NCBI RefSeq assembly: GCF_016792905.1
Contig: NZ_JAEULP010000046.1
Location: 1-64,000 of the forward strand
Length of the DNA: 64,000 bases
Source: Tabrizicola sp.
GTDB lineage: Bacteria > Pseudomonadota > Alphaproteobacteria > Rhodobacterales > Rhodobacteraceae
Reading direction: 5' to 3'
Part shown: positions 31,903 to 40,422 of the stretch, piece after piece
Position numbering within the stretch: the stretch's first letter is position 1
How the letters are laid out: each line of letters begins with the position of its first letter
The notes under the pieces: generated by a model
What the model was told of the DNA's origin: nothing
Database searches by the model: none
What the model saw: only the letters and a program-made list of their open reading frames with translations
Program-made: the position numbers and the translations under genes

Positions 31903-33159
31903 TTATTGCAGCGTCACGCGGACGGGCAGGTTTTTCAACCCGGCCACGAAGTTGGAACGCAGGAATTTCTGTTCGCCTGCGGGCTCGATCGACTTGATCC
32001 GCTTGGCGAGTTCCTGGAAGAGGACGCGGACTTCGAGCCGGGCGAGCCACATGCCGAGGCAGAGATGCGGGCCCCCTTGCCCGAAGGCGAGGTGTTTGTT
32101 TGGGCTGCGGGCGAGGTCGACGCGGAAGGGCTGGTCGAAGACCGTGTCGTCGCGGTTGGCGGAGGCGTACCAGTAGAGCACCTTGTCGCCCGCCTTGATC
32201 TGTTTCCCGTGCATATCGAAGTCGCGGGTGGCGGTGCGGCGGAAATAGCTGGTGGGGCTGGCCCAGCGGATGATCTCGTCCGCCATGGTGTCGTCGACGG
32301 CGCCGGACTGGATCAGGGGCAGAAGCTCGGGCTGGTGGGCGAGCGCCTGCAAGCCTGCCGCGATGGAATAGCGGGTGGTGTCGTTCCCGGCGGCGACGAC
32401 GAGGCAGAAGAAGTTGCGGAATTCGATCTCGGGCATGACGCTGCCGTCGTGACCGGGTTGCAGGATCATGTGGAGGACGCCCGAGGTGTCGCCGGCCGCC
32501 TCCTTCCGCTTCATCAGGTCCTTGGCGTAGACGAAGAGTTCCGCGCCTGCGGGCGAGTTGAAGGGCATCATGCGGAATTCGTCGGTGGTGAGCTTGTCGA
32601 GGACATGGGGAGTGAAGTCGGGGTCGGTGTTGGCGATGAGCGCGTCGCCCTTTTCCACCAGCCAGGGCAGGTCCTCGTCGGGCAGGCCGACGATGCGGCC
32701 GAGCATCCGCATCGGCAGTTCGCGGGCGATGTGCTTGGTGGCGTCGAAGGTTTCGCGTTGCAGGGCGGCGTCGAGGATGGTGTCGCAGAGGTCGCGGATG
32801 GATTGCTCGAAGGTGGCGATGACGGGCTTGGAGAAGGCCTTGGCGACCTTGACGCGGGTCATCATGTGCTCGGGCGGGTCGGTTTCCTGGAAGGTGCGGC
32901 GGGCGAGGTATTCCTCGTAGCTCTGGTCCTCCATCCGGATGCCGCGGGCGGAGGAGAGGAGGTCGGGCTTGCCGTTCAGGGAATGGATGTCCTCGTGCCT
33001 TGTGACAGACCAGAAGCCCTGGCCCTGGGCGTAGGGCGTCCAGTGCATCGGGTCTTCGCGGCGGAGGCGGGCGAAGGTGTTTTGCGGCGCGCCCTGGGTG
33101 AAGGTGTCGTGGCTGGTCAGATCGGCATGGCCGTCATCGGTGGGCGTCCAGACTGTCAT
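31903..33159 (-). CDS. Cytochrome P450 monooxygenase
   Basis: 418 aa soluble bacterial P450. The I-helix is VVAAGNDTTRYSI with the acid-alcohol pair, the ExxR is in DEIIRWASPTSYFRR, and the heme loop FGQGGPHLCLG has the axial ligand Cys367. The start is the ATG at 33159 with GGGAGGAATCG just upstream; the frame extension beyond it lies in the divergent promoter. It hydroxylates or N-dealkylates a small organic substrate using the ferredoxin encoded two genes on. Operon mates suggest an amine, possibly a cyclic or secondary one. Confidence 0.93.
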   Translation of the reverse strand: MTVWTPTDDGHADLTSHDTFTQGAPQNTFARLRREDPMHWTPYAQGQGFWSVTRHEDIHSLNGKPDLLSSARGIRMEDQSYEEYLARRTFQETDPPEHMMTRVKVAKAFSKPVIATFEQSIRDLCDTILDAALQRETFDATKHIARELPMRMLGRIVGLPDEDLPWLVEKGDALIANTDPDFTPHVLDKLTTDEFRMMPFNSPAGAELFVYAKDLMKRKEAAGDTSGVLHMILQPGHDGSVMPEIEFRNFFCLVVAAGNDTTRYSIAAGLQALAHQPELLPLIQSGAVDDTMADEIIRWASPTSYFRRTATRDFDMHGKQIKAGDKVLYWYASANRDDTVFDQPFRVDLARSPNKHLAFGQGGPHLCLGMWLARLEVRVLFQELAKRIKSIEPAGEQKFLRSNFVAGLKNLPVRVTLQ

Positions 33160-33189
33160 CGATTCCTCCCTTGCCCTGCGGCTTGCTTT

Positions 33190-33220
33190 GTATAATGATG
33201 AACATGTTAAATATGTAAAG
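33190..33220. promoter_or_regulatory. Divergent promoter region, P450 operon and amidotransferase
   Basis: The 70-nt gap is AT-rich against the surrounding DNA. A perfect TATAAT (33191-33196) fits a -10 box for the plus-strand amidotransferase. On the minus strand TTTACA and TATACA hexamers lie 19 nt apart and could serve the P450. The palindrome AACATGTT (33201-33208) sits between them and may be an operator, perhaps for the GntR protein at 33973. Confidence 0.4.
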
Positions 33221-33229
33221 GGAAATCTC

Positions 33230-33943
33230 ATGCATATCGCGGTGCTGGCGACCAATACGGATGACAGCGAATTCGCGGCCCGCCATCCGCGGGATGTGGA
33301 GAAGTTCCGGACACTGATGCAGGCCGTGCGGCCGGGGTGGACAATCACGGCCTTCGATTTGCCGAAGGGAGAATTTCCGACGACGCTGCAAGAGTTTGAC
33401 GGGGCGCTGATCGGAGGCAGCCCGTCTTCGGTGCATGACGAGGATGCCTGGATCGAACGGCTGTTCGAGCTGATCCGCGAGGGTTTTGCCTCTGGCGTGC
33501 CGCTGGTCGGGGCCTGCTTCGGGCATCAGGCGATTGCCAAGGCGCTGGGGGGAAATGTAGGGCCGAATCCGGACGGATTCGTGCTGGGGACGGCAGAGAC
33601 GGAGGTTGTGGCCCCAGCGCCCTGGATGGAGCCGGTCGCGGCCTTCAGGCTGGCGGCGGCGCATGGCGAGCAGGTGACGGGGCTGCCGCCGGGGGCGGTG
33701 GTTGTGGGGCAATCGCCGGGGTGCCCGGCGGCTGCCTACCGGATCGGAGACACGGTCTTCGCAACGCAGTATCACCCCGAGATGACGCCGGAGTTCCTGG
33801 CGGCGCTGGTAGACGAGTTTGCCCCGCATTTTCCGGCGGCGGTGGGTGAGAGCGCCAGGGTCTCGCTGGCGCTGGGGGCGGAGGGGCCGCGCTTCGCAGA
33901 GTGGATCGCGCGCTTCTTTGAGCAGAACCGGCGCCAAACCTGA
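33230..33943 (+). CDS. Class I glutamine amidotransferase-like hydrolase
   Basis: 237 aa. Nucleophile Cys96 in GACFGHQAIAKALGG and the His-Glu pair in QYHPEMTPEFL give a complete GATase-1 triad. The domain stands alone, with no synthase partner, so it probably hydrolyses a gamma-glutamyl amide rather than channelling ammonia. It is divergent from the P450/GS-like/ferredoxin operon. A GS-like ligase with a stand-alone GATase is the arrangement of aniline AtdA1/AtdA2 and of the Puu pathway. The ATG at 33230 has an AAAGGGAAA site. Confidence 0.88.
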   Translation: MHIAVLATNTDDSEFAARHPRDVEKFRTLMQAVRPGWTITAFDLPKGEFPTTLQEFDGALIGGSPSSVHDEDAWIERLFELIREGFASGVPLVGACFGHQAIAKALGGNVGPNPDGFVLGTAETEVVAPAPWMEPVAAFRLAAAHGEQVTGLPPGAVVVGQSPGCPAAAYRIGDTVFATQYHPEMTPEFLAALVDEFAPHFPAAVGESARVSLALGAEGPRFAEWIARFFEQNRRQT

Positions 33944-33972
33944 GAGTTTCCTGGAAAGTTCCCAAGCTTGCG

Positions 33973-34638
33973 TCAAGAGAGCGCAGCGAGGAGGTCCATT
34001 GCCGTCACCTGGTCGAACTGGACATGCGACTGCATCAGTGTCTCGGCGCCCTGGGAATCGCGGTCGGTGATCAGCTTTGCGATGGCGCGGTGTTCCTGCG
34101 CCGACCGCGGGATCGCGCCCTGAAACCGATAGCGCGCCCGGTAATAGGCGAGGAGACGCCGCGCGTTGGTCTTCAGGCTTTCCAAAAGCACGCCATTTCC
34201 CGAGGCGATGGCGACGCAGGCGTGAAAGCGCAGGTTCAGCTGGTAATAGCCATCGGGGTCGCTGGCGGGGCTTTGCGTCGCCTTTGCCTCGCAGGCGCGG
34301 ACGGCCGCTTCCAGATCCTCGGCCCCCTGGCGGGACAGGCGGCGGGCGGCGAGGCCGGCGGCCTGGCCTTCCAGCTTGGCATGGACTTCGAGGATGGCGA
34401 GGAACTCCTCAAGCGTGGGCCGGAAGATCGCGGCCCCCTTGCGGGGCAGGCGACGGACGAGGCCGAGGGCTTCAAGGTAAAGGATCGCCTCGCGCACCGG
34501 GGTGCGGGAGACGCCGTGCGTCTCGGACAGTTCCGCTTCGTCCAGAAGGTCGCCGGGGTTCAACTGGCCAAGGTCGATCCGGTCGAGGATGTGCTGGACA
34601 AGGCCCGGGATTTGCGGACCGGCGAAGGGGATGGACAT
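33973..34638 (-). CDS. GntR/FadR-type (FCD) transcriptional regulator
   Basis: 221 aa. The N-terminal winged helix is LDEAELSETHGVSRTPVREA then ILYLEALGLV. The C-terminal FCD effector domain includes EVHAKLEGQAAGLAARRL and HACVAIASGN with the usual metal-binding histidines. It is convergent with the amidotransferase gene and separated from the metallo-hydrolase by about 110 nt, so it may control either amine operon. The start ATG at 34638 has AGGAGA 7 nt upstream. Confidence 0.88.
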   Translation of the reverse strand: MSIPFAGPQIPGLVQHILDRIDLGQLNPGDLLDEAELSETHGVSRTPVREAILYLEALGLVRRLPRKGAAIFRPTLEEFLAILEVHAKLEGQAAGLAARRLSRQGAEDLEAAVRACEAKATQSPASDPDGYYQLNLRFHACVAIASGNGVLLESLKTNARRLLAYYRARYRFQGAIPRSAQEHRAIAKLITDRDSQGAETLMQSHVQFDQVTAMDLLAALS

Positions 34639-34747
34639 GAGGCTTCTCCTTGCGGCGGACCCTGCCATGCCGACGCGTCCCCGTCGATGGCTTCGTCACG
34701 CCGCGCGGGAGGTTAACGGCGCGACGACGAAATCGCAGAAACAGGCG

Positions 34748-35602
34748 TCAGAGAAAGATGCGCTTGCCGTCATGGCCGATGTAGAGCGGGCCTGACCAGT
34801 GCGGCGCGCAGGCGCGGTGCCAGTCGGCCGGACCGAAGGCCGCGTCGTCCGAAGGGATCAGGTGATGCAACGCCAGCGCCCTGACCCCTGCGGACTGGGC
34901 CGTGCGCGCCACGTCTTCGGCCAGGGTATGCGCGCGCAGCCAGTGTTTCATCAGCCGGTCGTCACCGTTGCCGATCCGCTTCTGCAGGGCGGCGAGGCCT
35001 TCGGCCAGCATCGCCTCGTGCACCAGAAGGTCGGCATCCTTGGCAAAGGCCGCCAGAGCGGGGTTGTGCGCGGTGTCGCCGGAGAAGACGACATGTCGGT
35101 CGCCCGTGCGAAAGGACAGTGACCAGCTTTCCGTCAGCGGCGGATGGATCGAGGGCAGCGCGGTCACGGTCATCCCACCTTCGCGGATCGGCGCATTGGC
35201 CGCGATCACCCCGAAGCTGACCAGTCCGGCGAGGTCGGGGCGGCCCTCGTCCTCGATGCGGGTGGCAATGTCCTCCTCCATGGAGGCGAGGAACCCCTGC
35301 CAGTAGCGCGTCAGGCCCGATGGTCCCCAGACCTTGACAGGGGTCTTGAGGCCCGCCGTCCAGGCCGTGTGGATCAGGGGCCCGAGTTCGAGGTAGTGGT
35401 CGGAGTGCAGGTGGGTGATGAAGATGAGGCTCAGGTCCTTGAGAGCGATGCCCTGATCGACCAGGCCCTTTGTCACCCCCAGGCCGCAATCCACCACGGC
35501 CCATTGGTCCGCGAGCGACAGGAGCGACGAGGTCGGCATGGGCGAACCCTGCCGGATCGCCGGTCCGCCTTTGGTGCCAAGGAGGGCCACGAAATCGGTC
35601 AT
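34748..35602 (-). CDS. MBL-fold metallo-hydrolase (RNase Z/arylsulfatase-like branch)
   Basis: 284 aa. The zinc motif is THLHSDHYLELG, with further ligands in FSGDTAHNPALAAF and LHHLIPSDDAAFG. It acts as a cytoplasmic hydrolase of unknown substrate. It is the last gene of the IclR-aminotransferase-HDAC-MBL operon, 3 nt after the HDAC-like gene, and may open an ester, lactone or lactam intermediate there. Confidence 0.85.
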   Translation of the reverse strand: MTDFVALLGTKGGPAIRQGSPMPTSSLLSLADQWAVVDCGLGVTKGLVDQGIALKDLSLIFITHLHSDHYLELGPLIHTAWTAGLKTPVKVWGPSGLTRYWQGFLASMEEDIATRIEDEGRPDLAGLVSFGVIAANAPIREGGMTVTALPSIHPPLTESWSLSFRTGDRHVVFSGDTAHNPALAAFAKDADLLVHEAMLAEGLAALQKRIGNGDDRLMKHWLRAHTLAEDVARTAQSAGVRALALHHLIPSDDAAFGPADWHRACAPHWSGPLYIGHDGKRIFL

Positions 35603-35605
35603 CTT

Positions 35606-36712
35606 CTACAACCCGTAGCTTTCTGCCATCTCGGCAAGACGGCGGTCTTCCAGTGCGACAAACTCGGTTGGCGGTTGCTGGGCTTGCAGGAAATCGAGGA
35701 AGGGGTCGATCACCTGGGTCTGCCGTCCCGACAGCGTTTCCACGATGGCCTGGCCGCAGAACGGCACATAGGCCTCGGAATAGCCGCCTTCGTGGACCAT
35801 CACCAGCCTGCCGCCGCTCAGGGTATCGGCAGCCTGCATCAGGCGTTGGGTGAGCGCGCGGTAGGTGTCGGAATGCGCCAGCATCCGGGCCAGCGGATCG
35901 AGCGCGTTGGCGTCGAGGCCCGAGGCGACGACGATCAGCTCGGGCTGGAAGCGCCGGAGGGCGGGCAGGACGATGCGGTCCATCGCGGTGAGGTAGCTTT
36001 GGTGGCCGCCGCCAGGCAGGAGGGGCACGTTGATGTTCGCGCCTTCGCCGCGCCCTGCCCCGCGTTCGATCGTGGAGCCGGAGTTCACCGGATAGCAATT
36101 GTTCTGGTGCAGCGAGATGGTCAGGACATCGGGTCGGTCCCAGAAGATGGCTTGCGTGCCGTTGCCGTGGTGGACGTCCCAGTCGATGACGGCGACCTTG
36201 CCGATCTGGTGGCGGGCCTTCATCTCCTCGATGGCGATGGGGATGTTGGCCATGAGGCAGAAGCCCATCGGCGTGTCCGGCAGGCAGTGGTGGCCGGGCG
36301 GGCGGGAAAGGGAATAGCCGTTCTGCCACTGGCCGGTCAGGACCTTGTCCATCACATGGATGGCAAGGCCGGCGGAGAGGGCGGCGATGTCGTAGCTGCC
36401 CTGGCCAAAGGGCGATTCCTCGCCCAGCATCCCGCCGCCCGCGTCGGAGAGACGCTTGAATTCCGTCAGGTAGCTGGCGGGATGGATGCGGCGAAGGGCT
36501 TCCTCGGTCGCTTCGGCCGCGGTCTCGACGGCGAGGTGGCGGGAGAGGCCGGAGACGTCGAGAAGGTTCTTGAAGCGGCGCTTGGTTTCCGGGCTTTCGG
36601 CATGGCCGCCCCCGGCGGGAGGCTGGATCCAGCCGCCGGGTTTCAGGAACAGCGCCGCCTCGCCGGTGGTGTGCCAGAGGGTGCGTTCGTCGAATGCGAA
36701 GCCGGTGGTCAT
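35606..36712 (-). CDS. HDAC-family amidohydrolase (acetylpolyamine-deacetylase-like)
   Basis: 368 aa. Zinc hydrolase motifs: SRPPGHHCLPDTPMGFCLMA (tandem catalytic His), VIDWDVHHGNGTQAIFW (Asp/His ligands) and ASGLDANALDPLA (third Asp ligand, with Asn close by). Bacterial members deacetylate polyamines or acetylated small amines, which fits the adjacent aminotransferase and PuuC-like dehydrogenase. It sits 7 nt after the aminotransferase stop. Possible substrates range from acetylputrescine to cyclic amides. Confidence 0.85.
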   Translation of the reverse strand: MTTGFAFDERTLWHTTGEAALFLKPGGWIQPPAGGGHAESPETKRRFKNLLDVSGLSRHLAVETAAEATEEALRRIHPASYLTEFKRLSDAGGGMLGEESPFGQGSYDIAALSAGLAIHVMDKVLTGQWQNGYSLSRPPGHHCLPDTPMGFCLMANIPIAIEEMKARHQIGKVAVIDWDVHHGNGTQAIFWDRPDVLTISLHQNNCYPVNSGSTIERGAGRGEGANINVPLLPGGGHQSYLTAMDRIVLPALRRFQPELIVVASGLDANALDPLARMLAHSDTYRALTQRLMQAADTLSGGRLVMVHEGGYSEAYVPFCGQAIVETLSGRQTQVIDPFLDFLQAQQPPTEFVALEDRRLAEMAESYGL

Positions 36713-36719
36713 CGCGGGC

Positions 36720-38072
36720 CTAGAGCGCCTTGAAGCCTGAGTCGAGCGCGGAAAGGATAGTCGCGATGTCGGCTTCCGTCACCACCAAGGGCGGCGAGAG
36801 GATGATGTTCGGGCCGGACACCCGGACCATGGCGCCGGACTGGTAGGCCACCTCCTGCACCTTCGCCGGAACCGCCTTGTCGGCGGGCTTTTTCGAGGCG
36901 CGGTCGGCGACAAGCTCGATGGCGCACATCAGGCCGTGGCCGCCGCGGACGTCGCCGATGGCTGCGTGCTGGGTTTGGAGGTGCAGGAGGCCCTGGTGCA
37001 ACTGGGTGCCACGTGCGGCGGCATTGACGGGGACGTTCAGGCGCTTCGTCTCGGCCAGGCAGGCGAGTGCCGCGGCAGCGCCGACCGGGTGGCCGGAATA
37101 GGTGTAGCCGTGGCCGATAGCGGCCTTGCCGGTGGCATCCGATTCGAAGACCTGCGCCACGCCTTCGGCGATCATCACCGCGCCGAAGGGGAAGTAGCCG
37201 TTGGTGATGGCCTTCGCGGTGCAGGCGAAGTCGGGCTTCACGCCCCAGAGACGGCTGCCGGTCCAGGCGCCGGTGCGGCCGAAGGCAGTGATCACCTCGT
37301 CGGCGATGAGGAGGATGCCGTGCTTGCGGCAGATCGCCTCGACGCCGGGCATGAAGGTCGGATGCGGGGGGATGACGCCGCCCGCGCCGAGGATCGGCTC
37401 CATGATGAAGGCGGCGATGGTGGCGGCGCCCTGGAAGGCGATCTCGTCTTCCAGCGCCTGCAGGCAGAGTTGCGCCAGTTTGGCGGGGTCGGATTCGTTG
37501 AAGGGGTTGCGGTAGGTGTAGGGGGCGGGGATGTGGAAGCAGCCGGGCAGGAGCGGCTCATAGGCGGTGCGGAAGTTGGCGTTGCCGTTCACGGATGCCC
37601 CGCCCATGTGGGTGCCGTGGTAGCCCTTCTTGAGCGACAGGAACTTGGTGCGGGCCGGTTCGCCCTTGATCTTGTGGTACTGGCGGGACAGGCGGAGTGC
37701 GGTTTCGACGCTGTCGCTGCCTCCGCTGGTGTAGAAGGCGCGGGTCAGGCCGTCGGGTTCGAAGAAGGCGCGAAGTTCCTCGGCCAGCTCGATCACCTTG
37801 TCGTTCGAGGTGCCGCGGAAGATGGAATAGTAGGGCAGCGCGTCGAGCTGGGCGGCGATGGCGTCCTTCACCGGCTGGCAGGAATAGCCGAGGTTGACGT
37901 TCCAGAGGCCGCCGACGCCATCCACCACCTCATGCCCGTCGATGTCGACGATCCGGGTGCCATGGGCGCCGGTGATGATCGCGGGCGGGTTCTTCAGGCT
38001 GTCCGACGGCGCGGTCATCGGGTGCCAAAGCGAGCGGGCGTTGTGGGCTTTCAAGAAGTTGGCGTCTTTCAT
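36720..38072 (-). CDS. Class III (omega) aminotransferase
   Basis: 450 aa PLP enzyme of the putrescine/beta-alanine:pyruvate group. Seen: VDGVGGLWNVNLGY, TSGGSDSVETALRL, GYHGTHMGGASVNG, ILLIADEVITAFGRTG, and the PLP lysine in CTAKAITNGYFPFGAV. It removes a terminal amino group to give an aldehyde, which the divergent PuuC-like dehydrogenase (38938) could oxidise. The ATG at 38072 overlaps the IclR stop (ATGA). Confidence 0.92.
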   Translation of the reverse strand: MKDANFLKAHNARSLWHPMTAPSDSLKNPPAIITGAHGTRIVDIDGHEVVDGVGGLWNVNLGYSCQPVKDAIAAQLDALPYYSIFRGTSNDKVIELAEELRAFFEPDGLTRAFYTSGGSDSVETALRLSRQYHKIKGEPARTKFLSLKKGYHGTHMGGASVNGNANFRTAYEPLLPGCFHIPAPYTYRNPFNESDPAKLAQLCLQALEDEIAFQGAATIAAFIMEPILGAGGVIPPHPTFMPGVEAICRKHGILLIADEVITAFGRTGAWTGSRLWGVKPDFACTAKAITNGYFPFGAVMIAEGVAQVFESDATGKAAIGHGYTYSGHPVGAAAALACLAETKRLNVPVNAAARGTQLHQGLLHLQTQHAAIGDVRGGHGLMCAIELVADRASKKPADKAVPAKVQEVAYQSGAMVRVSGPNIILSPPLVVTEADIATILSALDSGFKAL

Positions 38073-38809
38073 GTGGGGGCTCCTGTGCGGATGGGGGGCT
38101 GGCCGCCCCAGAGGGCGGTGATCTCGGCCCCGGCGGCGATGAGGGCGGTGGTGATGGTGGCGTGCAGGTCGGGGGTCATCCGGGGCGCGGCGGCGGCGAC
38201 GGCGAGCGCGCCGGTGCAGGTGCCGGTCGCATCGAACAGCGGCACGGCGAAGCTGTTCACGTCCTTCTCGAAGGTCGAGAGGGTTTCGGCGTAGCCCTTG
38301 GCGCGGGCCTCCACAATGCGGGCGCGCAGGGTGTCGGCGTTGGGGGCGGCGGCGATGAGGGGTTCGGCATCGGCAAGATGCGCCAGCACAGCGGCCCCGG
38401 AGGCGGTGGCGTGGAAGGGCAGGAAATCGGCGTCTTCCATCATCACCCGGACGCCCTGGCGCGAGGCATAGGCGAAGGCGAGGGTTTGCAGGCGACCGGC
38501 GACGATATGCGAGAGATGCGCCGTTTCGCCGGTGGCTTCGGCCAGACGGCGCAGGATGGGCATAGCGGCTTCGCGGGTCGGAACGGCAGCTTCGCGCAGG
38601 GCGGACAGGCGCAGCACGGCGGGACCAAGCCGGTATTCGCGGGCCGGGCCGGTCTGTTCCAGCAGCCCGCGCGATTCGAGTTCGGTCAAGAGGCGATGGC
38701 AGGTGGCCTTGTTGAGGCCGGAGGATCGCGCCAGATGCGACAGGCCGTGTTGCGGCTGGGCCTTGGTGAAAAGGTCCAGAAGGTCCAGTGCCTTGCCGAC
38801 CGTTCCCAT
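38069..38809 (-). CDS. IclR-family transcriptional regulator
   Basis: 246 aa. The N-terminal winged helix is GLSHLARSSGLNKATCHRLL, TELESRGLLEQ. The C-terminal effector domain has a typical DLHATITTALIAAGAEITAL end. It is the first gene of its operon and divergent from the aldehyde dehydrogenase gene. The start is the ATG at 38809; the long upstream frame is Ser/Arg-rich and opposite the ALDH gene. It should control both divergent units through the inverted repeats at 38861-38921. Confidence 0.9.
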   Translation of the reverse strand: MGTVGKALDLLDLFTKAQPQHGLSHLARSSGLNKATCHRLLTELESRGLLEQTGPAREYRLGPAVLRLSALREAAVPTREAAMPILRRLAEATGETAHLSHIVAGRLQTLAFAYASRQGVRVMMEDADFLPFHATASGAAVLAHLADAEPLIAAAPNADTLRARIVEARAKGYAETLSTFEKDVNSFAVPLFDATGTCTGALAVAAAAPRMTPDLHATITTALIAAGAEITALWGGQPPIRTGAPT

Positions 38810-38860
38810 CGTCTGATCCGGCTCCTTCCCGCGAGAGATGCGTCTTCCCTGGCATTTTTG

Positions 38861-38890
38861 TTGACAGATGGGGGCGGTCGCTGTCAATCT
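38861..38890 (+). promoter_or_regulatory. Promoter and inverted repeat for the ALDH operon
   Basis: TTGACA (38861-38866) is a consensus -35, with CAATCT (38885-38890) as a plausible -10 at 18-nt spacing. The same DNA forms an inverted repeat, TTGACAG...CTGTCAA (38861-38867 and 38881-38887). Confidence 0.5.
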
Positions 38891-38904
38891 ATTTTTAAAC
38901 CGAT

Positions 38905-38921
38905 GGTTCAAATATTGAACC
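38905..38921. promoter_or_regulatory. Likely IclR operator
   Basis: GGTTCAA-ATA-TTGAACC is a perfect 7+3+7 inverted repeat ending 16 nt before the ALDH start. It sits downstream of the predicted -10, well placed for repression by the divergent IclR protein. Confidence 0.55.
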
Positions 38922-38937
38922 GATTTAGGGAGAGGAC

Positions 38938-40422
38938 ATGGCACTGGATCAGGCAATGATCGACCGGCTGGCCGCGGCCCCGGTCGCAGCGGGCAAGCTG
39001 TTGATCGGGGGACAGTGGGTCGATGGCGCAGGCGAGACGGCAGTCCTGTCACCGATCGACGGGCGGCAGTTGACCACCCTTGCTGCGGCGGGGCCGAACG
39101 ATGTGGCCCGCGCCTGCGCCTCTGCCCGGGCAGCCTTCGAGGACGGGCGCTGGTCCCGCATGGCGCCTGCGGGCCGGAAGGCGGTGCTGCACCGGTTGGC
39201 CGACCTGATCGAGAAGCACGCCACCGAGCTGGCGGTGCTGGGCGTGCGCGACAACGGGACCGAGATTGCCATGGCGCTGAAGGCCGAGCCGGGAAGTGCT
39301 GCGGGCACCTTCCGCTACTATGCCGAGGCGATCGACAAGATTTACGGCGAGGTCGCGCCGACCGCGCCGAACGTGCTTGGCCTGATCCACCGCGAACCGG
39401 TGGGGGTGGTGGGCGCGATTGTCCCATGGAACTTCCCGCTGATGATCGGGGCCTGGAAGATCGCCCCCGCCCTGGCGACCGGCAATTCGGTGGTGCTGAA
39501 ACCGGCCGAGACCGCCTCGCTGTCGCTGTTGCGGCTGGCCGCCCTGGCGCTGGAGGCGGGGGTGCCGCCCGGCGTGTTCAACGTGGTGACGGGGCCGGGC
39601 CGGGTGACGGGCGAGGCGCTGGCCTTGGCGCCGGATGTGGATGTGCTGGTCTTCACCGGGTCGGGCGCGACCGGGCGGCGGTTGTTGCAGTATTCGGCAC
39701 AGTCGAACCTGAAGCGCTGCTATCTGGAACTTGGCGGCAAGTCCCCGAACGTGGTCTTCGCCGATGCGCCGGACCTGTCGGCGGCGGCGAAAGCGGCGGC
39801 AACGGCGATCTTCCGCAATGCCGGGCAGGTCTGCGTCGCGGGCTCGCGGTTGCTGGTCGAGGCCTCGGTGCATGATGCATTCGTTGCGGAACTCGCAACA
39901 GCGACGAAGAAGATGGCGGTGGGGAACCCCTTGCGGCTGGAGACGCAGGTCGGGGCGGTGAACTCGCTGACCCAGCTGGAGGGCAACCTCGGCTTTGTCG
40001 CCGATGCCACCCGCGAGGGCGGCGAGATCGTCACCGGCGGCAAACGGGCGCTAGAGGAGACCGGCGGCTACTACATGGACCCGACCATCGTGACGGGGGT
40101 CAGGCCCGAACATCGGCTGTACCGCGAAGAGGTCTTCGGGCCGGTGCTGGCAGTCACGCCCTTCACCGACGAGGCAGAGGCGCTGCGGCTGGCCAATGCC
40201 TCCGACTTCGGGCTGGCGGCGGGGGTCTGGACGGCAAACCTGTCCCGCGCGCACCGGATGGTGCGGGGCATAAGGTCGGGCGTGGTGCATGTGAACACCT
40301 ATGGCGGGGCGGATGTGACGGTGCCCCTGTCCGGCATGAAGCAATCCGGCAACGGGGCCGACAAGTCCCTGCACGCGCTAGAGAAATATACCGACCTCAA
40401 GACCGCGTGGATCCAGCTATGA
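38938..40422 (+). CDS. Aldehyde dehydrogenase, PuuC-like
   Basis: 494 aa. Motifs: VPWNFPLMIGAWKIAPALA, the NAD-binding FTGSGATGRRLL, catalytic Glu in LELGGKSPNVVFAD, catalytic Cys in FRNAGQVCVAGSRLL, and EEVFGPVLAVTPF. The overall pattern resembles gamma-glutamyl-gamma-aminobutyraldehyde dehydrogenase. It would oxidise the aldehyde made by the divergent aminotransferase. It is translationally coupled to the Tm-1-like gene (ATGA). Confidence 0.9.
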   Translation: MALDQAMIDRLAAAPVAAGKLLIGGQWVDGAGETAVLSPIDGRQLTTLAAAGPNDVARACASARAAFEDGRWSRMAPAGRKAVLHRLADLIEKHATELAVLGVRDNGTEIAMALKAEPGSAAGTFRYYAEAIDKIYGEVAPTAPNVLGLIHREPVGVVGAIVPWNFPLMIGAWKIAPALATGNSVVLKPAETASLSLLRLAALALEAGVPPGVFNVVTGPGRVTGEALALAPDVDVLVFTGSGATGRRLLQYSAQSNLKRCYLELGGKSPNVVFADAPDLSAAAKAAATAIFRNAGQVCVAGSRLLVEASVHDAFVAELATATKKMAVGNPLRLETQVGAVNSLTQLEGNLGFVADATREGGEIVTGGKRALEETGGYYMDPTIVTGVRPEHRLYREEVFGPVLAVTPFTDEAEALRLANASDFGLAAGVWTANLSRAHRMVRGIRSGVVHVNTYGGADVTVPLSGMKQSGNGADKSLHALEKYTDLKTAWIQL

